64,000 nt of DNA, taken from JAWKWH01 sp040830725 (GTDB lineage Bacteria; Pseudomonadota; Alphaproteobacteria; Rhizobiales; Rhizobiaceae). The stretch's first letter is position 1. Each line of letters begins with the position of its first letter. Positions 63,343-64,000 of this stretch are shown here, piece by piece. The stretch is from assembly GCA_040830725.1 (NCBI GenBank), contig JBFOMG010000022.1:8169-72168 (forward strand), given 5' to 3'. Position numbers and translations under genes: made by a program. The notes under the pieces are model-generated. The model made no database searches and was not told where the DNA came from. It saw nothing but the letters and a program-made list of their open reading frames with translations.

Positions 63343-64000
<658 letters not shown>

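Overview
The window is chromosomal DNA of an alphaproteobacterium, most likely a member of the Hyphomicrobiales (Rhizobiales). Three things suggest this. The 16S rRNA gene entering at the right edge has the short alphaproteobacterial V3 helix. The block rplU-rpmA-(GNAT)-obgE-proB-proA-nadD-(MFS)-rsfS-rlmH-envC-ctpA-(polysaccharide deacetylase)-rppH is in a rhizobial order. L21 carries a Lys/Ala/Glu-rich tail ending in a helix-hairpin-helix domain. No species name can be read from the sequence.

Layout. 1-5.2 kb: the end of a BCCT transporter, an EamA exporter, a MipA/OmpV porin-like protein, a BTAD/SARP-type regulator with a divergent small gene, and an AT-rich orphan. 5.4-9.1 kb: aconitase and a DUF1223 thioredoxin-like protein. 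9.1-23.1 kb: the housekeeping block on the minus strand, covering RNA 5'-end processing, cell-wall division factors, ribosome maturation, NAD and proline synthesis, ObgE, L27 and L21. 23.4 kb: tRNA-Ser(CGA).

24.0-51.2 kb is a 27-kb catabolic block with no housekeeping genes, made of three units. (A) A plus-strand, fully overlapping operon: ATP-dependent hydantoinase/oxoprolinase subunits A and B, a PLP aminotransferase, an Asp/Glu-racemase-superfamily enzyme and a 2-hydroxyacid dehydrogenase. (B) A minus-strand GntR-headed operon: a BMP-type nucleoside ABC importer, an isochorismatase-fold hydrolase, a PfkB kinase, a nucleoside phosphorylase, a SIS isomerase and an aldehyde dehydrogenase. It looks like import and phosphorolytic breakdown of a nucleoside-like compound. 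(C) A minus-strand operon next to a LuxR-type regulator: a five-component dipeptide-type ABC importer, a short HyuA-like ATPase and two tandem DUF917 (S-methyl-thiohydantoin-desulfurase-like) proteins. This is the best candidate for an uncharacterised pathway, plausibly use of a hydantoin or thiohydantoin. Candidate operators (a 12-bp palindrome at gntR and a pair of 17-bp direct repeats at unit C) fit local regulation.

51.4-62.7 kb: ClpB with a heat-shock-like promoter, a soluble CadC-like TPR regulator, a DUF302 protein, an unrecognised exported protein, a YjbR/MmcQ protein, a type I Baeyer-Villiger-like monooxygenase, a 14-TM DHA2 exporter and an M23 endopeptidase. 62.9-64 kb: rRNA promoter, leader and the start of 16S rRNA (truncated by the window).

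Starts were reassigned where the longest reading frame begins upstream of the conserved N-terminus. All family assignments come from reading motifs by eye; no database search was made.
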